Made by a program: the position numbers and the translations under genes
Notes under the pieces: model-generated
The model's input: only the letters and a program-made list of their open reading frames with translations
The model's database searches: none
Told to the model about the DNA's origin: nothing
Shown here: positions 28,001 to 30,931 of the stretch, one piece after another
Position numbering within the stretch: the first letter of the stretch is position 1
Layout: the number at the start of each line of letters is the position of its first letter
Source of the DNA: CAZFER01 sp964517495
GTDB taxonomy: Bacteria; Hinthialibacterota; Hinthialibacteria; Hinthialibacterales; Hinthialibacteraceae
DNA length: 30,931 bases
Assembly: GCA_964517495.1 (NCBI GenBank)
Contig: CAZFER010000074.1
Location: 1-30,931, forward strand
Direction of reading: 5' to 3'

Positions 28001-28796
28001 GTTCACCCGTCTTTTTAAGAAGACGTTCAGCGACAACGAATTTAACGTCTTTTCTAGCAATAAGAATTTGTTCAAATCGATCCTTTACGCGGCGAATACT
28101 ATCTGCAACAAAAGAGAAGCGAGGACTATCAAAAATTGCTTCCTGAATCCCCGCAATAAAGCGAAACTTTAAATCTTTACAGACTTCACCAATTTCTCGC
28201 AGAAAGTTTAGGTCTAAGATTAACTCTTGATCCTTTCTTGTGCGCAAATAATCCAACAATTCATCCACAACCAACAACAATCCATGATCAGGATATTCTT
28301 GATGAAAAGAAGTCATCATCTCTTCAAATGCACGCTTGTTACTTGCCACTTTGTCCGCCGCTGGGAATGAATAGGATACTCCCATGTTGGATAAGTGTTC
28401 TTCTAGTTCAGCAACAAGTATGTCGCGAAGAGACATGGTTGTGGCACCTATTTCTGTACGGATCACTTTAAAACGTCCGCTAATATTGGCAGCACTCGTA
28501 GCCACATTTTTATCGTTGAGTAAGTTTGATAGGTCTTCGTTCTCTGCAAGAGCAGAAATCACAGACATAAGATGCGACTTACCAGTACCGTAGTTACCTA
28601 CAACCAGCAGACCTTTATTATCCATTGGTTGATCGAACTGAAGTTGAGGTATAACCAAGGCCGTTAGTTTTTCTGCCATTTCTTCGGAAATAACATAGGT
28701 TTTCACTAATTGTTGAGCGGCAGCTGATTCATCTGCTGTTCTCAGCTGAACAACTGATTCTATCGGTTCAAATTGGATTAAGTCACTATATTTCAT
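25065..28796 (-). CDS. brxC: BREX-3 ATPase BrxC (DUF6079 type)
   Basis: This 1,243-residue protein is the large P-loop ATPase of type 3 BREX. Walker A is GNYGTGKS at residues 67-74, Walker B LLLVVDELLDYL near 175, and a coiled-coil-rich C-terminal third carries a CPHC knuckle near residue 1,099. BrxC is a structural core component of BREX complexes. The ATG at 28796 has AGGGGA about 8 nt upstream and lies 36 nt after brxF. It ends in TAG, and its last 34 codons recur in diverged form at 23712-23816. Because brxC tails were exchanged here, the 3' end may come from a different lineage than the rest of the gene. Confidence 0.9.
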   Translation of the reverse strand: MKYSDLIQFEPIESVVQLRTADESAAAQQLVKTYVISEEMAEKLTALVIPQLQFDQPMDNKGLLVVGNYGTGKSHLMSVISALAENEDLSNLLNDKNVATSAANISGRFKVIRTEIGATTMSLRDILVAELEEHLSNMGVSYSFPAADKVASNKRAFEEMMTSFHQEYPDHGLLLVVDELLDYLRTRKDQELILDLNFLREIGEVCKDLKFRFIAGIQEAIFDSPRFSFVADSIRRVKDRFEQILIARKDVKFVVAERLLKKTGEQLTKIREYLTPFSKFYGRMNERMDEFVRLFPVHPDYIDTFERVTAVEKREILKTLSITMKKLLKQDIPQEYPGLIAYDSYWLNLRENSSFRAVPDIKAVIDCSQVLESRVQQAFTRPAYKSMAIKIIHALSVHRLTTGDIYASLGATPEELRDGLCLYQTGIEDLGGDPADDLLSQVETVLREIHKTVSGQFISSNPDNRQFYLDLKKTDDFDALIEKRADSLDSSQLDRYYYEALKRVMECTDQTYVTGYKIWQYEIEWIERKAARQGYLFFGAPNERSTAVPPRDFYIYFIQPFDPPNFKDEKKSDELFLRLTNTDDDFRTALRNYAAALDLASTSSGHAKNTYDDKSKKFLRDLVQWLQKNTTKAFTVTYQGRTKSMTEWAKGKSIRDLSGGSSYERINFRDLINAISGICLETHFQDQAPEYPFFSILITGTNRAQAAQDALRAIAGQARTKQATAVLDALELLDGDRLDPYKSKYAKSILEITKKKGHGQVVNRSEIIHEILGVEYFAPQSLRLEPEWAVVVMAALAYTGEIVLAIPGNKFDATGIAQLAGSEIDELVQFKHIERPKDWNLPALKALFEILGLTPGLAQLVTQSKDEPLQQLQKAINETVERLVLIQQNLQTGLFFWGNNLFGEHEIQKIRTQLDETKNFLESLQAYTSPGKLKNFRYDTQEIMEHDKGIKQLSGIESFQELVNDLGSTASYLSTAEAILPADHEWIKKVKSVKDDVLNQIRDSAKRSAASFRQQTNRKLSDLKREYLQTYLSLHSKARLGVNEDKRKSKILKDERLKILQNLSTIDLLPRQQLMDFQNRLASLKSCFALTEQDLDASAFCPHCNFKPFEEMSKASAGVVIQQFDDELDKLVENWTQTLLTNLEDPTTKERITKVLAAKQKKIVQSFLKSRKLPDDINHAFLNAIKEALTDLSLLSVKIDDLRTVLVSSGSPVTPSEMKKRFDDYLDELTKGKEPGKVRIVLE

Positions 28797-28832
28797 CGCT
28801 TTTTCCCCTGGAGGATTTTGTACTGTAACCGG

Positions 28833-29294
28833 TTAACTGACTACTAAGAAATCTCTTACTGGATATCGTTTGTATTCGATGTGCTCTGGTTTAGCATAAA
28901 TAATATGATCACTATCTATTTCACCACTCCAAGCAGCAACCACTGTTTTGTTTCTTGAAAGACCTTGCAAAAGCCGTAATGGATCTTGTTTTAGTGAGAC
29001 ATCGAAAAGCAACTCAATGTTATCAAGCAGGATTATATCAGAATCGAAGGACTCCACGATTTCTGCAAGAAGATTGGGTAAACGCAGTGATCGTTGACGC
29101 TCAGTAAGGTCTAATAAAAGACTTGATAATTTCAAATTAACGTTAATAGATGGAGCCGCAATTCGCTTTGTAATTTCCTGAAACGCGACGGTTTTTCCAG
29201 AACCAGATGGAGACGTAAGTATAACCAAACGATGATATAGATCAGATGCGTGACCAATTTTTTGAATTATTCGTTCAACGAGAGAATCCACCAT
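28833..29294 (-). CDS. brxF: BREX-3 small P-loop protein BrxF
   Basis: The 153-residue product has the P-loop SPSGSGKT at residues 28-35 and a Walker B, SDIILLDNIELLF, near 88-100. Size, motifs and position directly before brxC match BrxF, the type 3 BREX ATPase. Its ATG overlaps the stop of the HTH gene by one base (TAATG). Confidence 0.9.
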   Translation of the reverse strand: MVDSLVERIIQKIGHASDLYHRLVILTSPSGSGKTVAFQEITKRIAAPSINVNLKLSSLLLDLTERQRSLRLPNLLAEIVESFDSDIILLDNIELLFDVSLKQDPLRLLQGLSRNKTVVAAWSGEIDSDHIIYAKPEHIEYKRYPVRDFLVVS

Positions 29295-29500
29295 TAGGTT
29301 TCTCCCTCTGCATTGGTTTCATTGGAACGCTTTTCTTGAAGCCATAAATCAATGGCCTCTTTTCGAAAACGCCAATGACGTCCAATTTTTTGAGAAGGAA
29401 TTTTGCCCTCCCTGACGAGCTTGTACAGCGTAGATTTTGGAACTTTAAGATAAGAAGCCAACTCTTCAATCGTAAGAACGTCACTTGATTTACCATCCAT
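29294..29500 (-). CDS. AlpA/excisionase-like HTH protein, first gene of the BREX operon
   Basis: This 68-residue protein is a MerR-like winged helix of the excisionase family: LTIEELASYLKVPKSTLYKL, then GKIPSQKIGRHWRFRKEAIDLWL, then a charged tail. Such proteins act as excisionases or small transcription regulators. Its place as promoter-proximal gene, coupled to brxF, favours an autoregulator of the operon; an excision role in the element is also possible. AGAAGGAT lies upstream of the ATG, and the promoter just ahead carries three short direct repeats that could be its binding sites. Confidence 0.85.
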   Translation of the reverse strand: MDGKSSDVLTIEELASYLKVPKSTLYKLVREGKIPSQKIGRHWRFRKEAIDLWLQEKRSNETNAEGET

Positions 29501-29564
29501 GTGGCTAATCCTTCTGGTTTATGGCTGGAATTGCCGAAAACACCTCAAATAATAAATTAAAATC

Positions 29565-29594
29565 TCAGTTATTGTCAGTTATTATCTGTTAATG
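29565..29594. repeat. Three contiguous 10-bp direct repeats over the BREX promoter
   Basis: The units TCAGTTATTG, TCAGTTATTA and TCTGTTAATG (plus strand) follow each other with exact 10-bp period and cover the whole stretch from the -10 into the -35. Helical phasing and position suggest an operator for the adjacent HTH protein; this is inference. Confidence 0.7.
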
Positions 29595-29598
29595 TCAA
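29571..29598 (-). promoter_or_regulatory. Predicted sigma-70-type promoter of the BREX operon
   Basis: On the minus strand TTGACA (29598-29593) is followed after 16 nt by GACAAT (29576-29571). Transcription would start near 29564, leaving a leader of about 60 nt to the HTH gene ATG at 29500. The -35 is perfect and the -10 matches 4 of 6 bases. Confidence 0.55.
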
Positions 29599-29718
29599 GA
29601 GAAATCATTTTCAAGTTTCGTATTTTTCAACTTTTAATCTCATCTTTTCGAGGAGATCCATAACACTCTTTTGAAACATATTGGGATGCTCTACCGCTTC
29701 CTCGATAGGAGGAAGATT

Positions 29719-30257
29719 ATGGTTACTCAGATAAAAAGAAAAATATATTGATTCTCAGATGGCTTGCGGAATTCCGAGTTCTTTCGACTCACCAGATTGA
29801 ACTTCTCGCTAACTCAACCCCACGCACTATTCAGCGAAAAATGAAAGAACTGTGTGAGGGCGATCTGATTGAAATTATTGAACGGCCATATTCGGTCAAA
29901 AGAGGAAGGCCGGAGAGATTGTTTTGTTTGGGAGAAAAAGGATTCAATTTTCTCAAAGATGAGAATGAGATAGATGAATCCTTGAGAGTAGATCAAATCA
30001 GTTTCGAGATCGGACAGAATTTGGAACATCAAATCGGAGTAAATTGGGTATTAATCAATGCTCTAAATCTAGAGCAGTACCGACCACTAAAAATACGATA
30101 TCTCTCACCCAACAAATCATTCCAACCGGCTAGCGGCAAAGATACGCCTTTAGTGAATGAAAGCATACCTGATCCGATCATCATTTCCAAACGAAATAAT
30201 TTCATCAGCATATCGGCTTTTTTGCTGTTTACCATTTGCAAAGAAAGCATGGGATGA
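29719..30257 (+). pseudogene. Replication-relaxation family gene, frameshifted at the start and cut short
   Basis: The open frame from about 29748 encodes the winged-helix region of a replication-relaxation protein: RWLAEFRVLSTHQIELL, RTIQRKMKELCEGDLI, RPERLFCLGEKG, and later YLSPNKSFQPASGKDTPL and SIPD. The natural start is probably the ATG at 29719, with a perfect AGGAGG 6 nt before it, but that frame stops after ten codons. One missing A in the run at 29739-29743 would join them. At the other end the frame stops near residue 170, where I would expect the family to continue, so the 3' end is probably also lost. Such genes belong to plasmid and integrative-element backbones. It is divergent from the BREX operon. 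Confidence 0.65.
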
Positions 30258-30462
30258 GCCGCAGCGATGTGATCGGGTACGATCCTCTTTTTGAATCGGC
30301 TTTGAAGGAATTCGAGTTTATTGTCGAAGAATAGGATTGTATTCACTAACCAACCATCAAAACCGATAGGTTTATAAATCTCTCCTGATTACCACTCCCC
30401 AGTTTGCACAAAAAAAGGCTGAGCATGCAACCCAAATCATCCAGCGAAAGGGGGTGACGCCC

Positions 30463-30594
30463 ATGGACTGCAGCTTCCTCGACCAAGCAATCGAATCCAT
30501 CAAACGATTCACCGCCGAGTACCCACTGCCAGCCATTGTCATCGCAATCGCGCTATGGAAATGGATAAAATCAGGAGACAACAAACGTTGTTAA
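30463..30594 (+). CDS. Small protein with one predicted membrane segment
   Basis: A 43-residue ORF starting at ATG 30463, with AAAGGGGG at good spacing upstream. The product has an amphipathic N-terminal half and a hydrophobic stretch LPAIVIAIALWKW (about residues 23-35) ending in a basic tail. No family is recognised. It precedes a second small ORF in the same direction, and both use C-ending codons heavily, unlike the BREX genes. Confidence 0.5.
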   Translation: MDCSFLDQAIESIKRFTAEYPLPAIVIAIALWKWIKSGDNKRC

Positions 30595-30615
30595 ACAACG
30601 CCTGCTCAGCCGGGA

Positions 30616-30633
30616 GGGAGACGACCGTCTCCC
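30616..30633 (+). terminator. GC-rich hairpin between two small genes
   Basis: GGGAGAC and GTCTCCC form a 7-bp stem with a 4-nt loop, followed by a pyrimidine-rich TCTTCTC stretch rather than a T-run. It could be a weak terminator or an attenuator between the two small ORFs. Confidence 0.4.
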
Positions 30634-30676
30634 TCTTCTCACCCTCAAACAACAAAAATAATTGGAGGTGCCAACC

Positions 30677-30931
30677 ATGAACCAACCAGAAAAAATCTTT
30701 GCCCACGGCGCATGCCGCGCAACCATCTTTGCCAACACCGTAAACATAAACGGACACCAAGCAACCATCAAAAAAGTGGTCATCACAAAACGCTACAAAG
30801 ACAAGAGCGGAGAATGGAAAAACTCCAGCAGCCTCGACATCAACGACGTCCCCAAAATGATCGCGGCTTTAATGACCGCCTACGCCTATCTCACACAGAA
30901 CAGCAATTCAACCAACGGGCAAGACAACCAA
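30677..30931 (+). CDS. Small mobile-element-type protein, runs off the window
   Basis: From ATG 30677, with GGAGGT 7 nt upstream, 85 codons stay open to the window edge. The product has GACRATIFANTV, then KRYKDKSGEWKNSSSLDINDVPK and a helical end AALMTAYAYL. I know similar small proteins of unknown function from plasmid-like and integrative elements, but cannot name the family. The 3' end is not visible. Confidence 0.6.
   Translation, partial: MNQPEKIFAHGACRATIFANTVNINGHQATIKKVVITKRYKDKSGEWKNSSSLDINDVPKMIAALMTAYAYLTQNSNSTNGQDNQ

Noticed and set aside
30255..30335. 26-codon plus-strand ORF beginning MSRSDVIGYD
   Set aside because: It could be the out-of-frame tail of the replication-relaxation gene, but it is too short and I cannot tie it to the family with confidence.
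30029..30346. 105-codon minus-strand ORF opposite the replication-relaxation gene
   Set aside because: Antisense to a recognised family; no support of its own.

Overview
The window is bacterial DNA: compact operons, good Shine-Dalgarno sites, AT-rich coding with mixed ATG/GTG/TTG starts, and a class 1 type CRISPR repeat. I cannot place the organism. Almost the whole window is a defence island encoded on the minus strand, sitting in or beside an integrated mobile element.

Left part (1-11815). A two-spacer CRISPR remnant with no cas genes (346-526) is followed by two defence-like operons. The first (6205 to 838) has a DUF559/Vsr-like nuclease, a winged-helix protein and a tandem P-loop/HerA-like ATPase. 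I cannot match this trio to a named system. The second (10999 to 7348) is an ABC-three-component (ABC-3C) system: a restriction-like effector, a middle component and a DUF3732 SMC-like ATPase. Three of these six genes are cut by a single in-frame stop (TGA, TAG, TAG), although the reading frame, family similarity and operon overlaps are otherwise kept. A frameshifted DUF3768 gene and an unidentified relic near 6500-7000 add to a picture of decay.

Boundary (11816-11856). A 41-nt 3' fragment of a tRNA-Gly(CCC) gene lies on the minus strand. Its geometry (3' end on the left, break on the right) is that of the distal attachment site of an element that extends to the right. The intact tRNA and the integrase would then lie beyond the right edge of the window.

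Right part (12170-29500). One continuous minus-strand operon of 13 genes carries a complete type 3 BREX system in its usual order: brxF, brxC, pglXI, brxHII, pglZ, brxA. A small AlpA/excisionase-like HTH gene precedes it, with a promoter overlapping three 10-bp-spaced direct repeats. Three accessory groups are inserted in the core: (a) a DUF1016 PD-(D/E)XK nuclease after brxC; (b) a DUF6978 + DUF1828 pair; (c) a STAS-GHKL ATPase + DUF4325 STAS-like + PIN nuclease trio between pglXI and brxHII. Behind the DUF1016 gene lies a second, diverged copy of the last 34 codons of brxC. Its differences are almost all synonymous, so it looks like the scar of a recombination between two BREX-3 lineages.

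Right edge (29719-30931, plus strand). Mobile-element backbone: a damaged replication-relaxation gene and two small ORFs, the last running off the window, with a C-rich codon style unlike the BREX genes.
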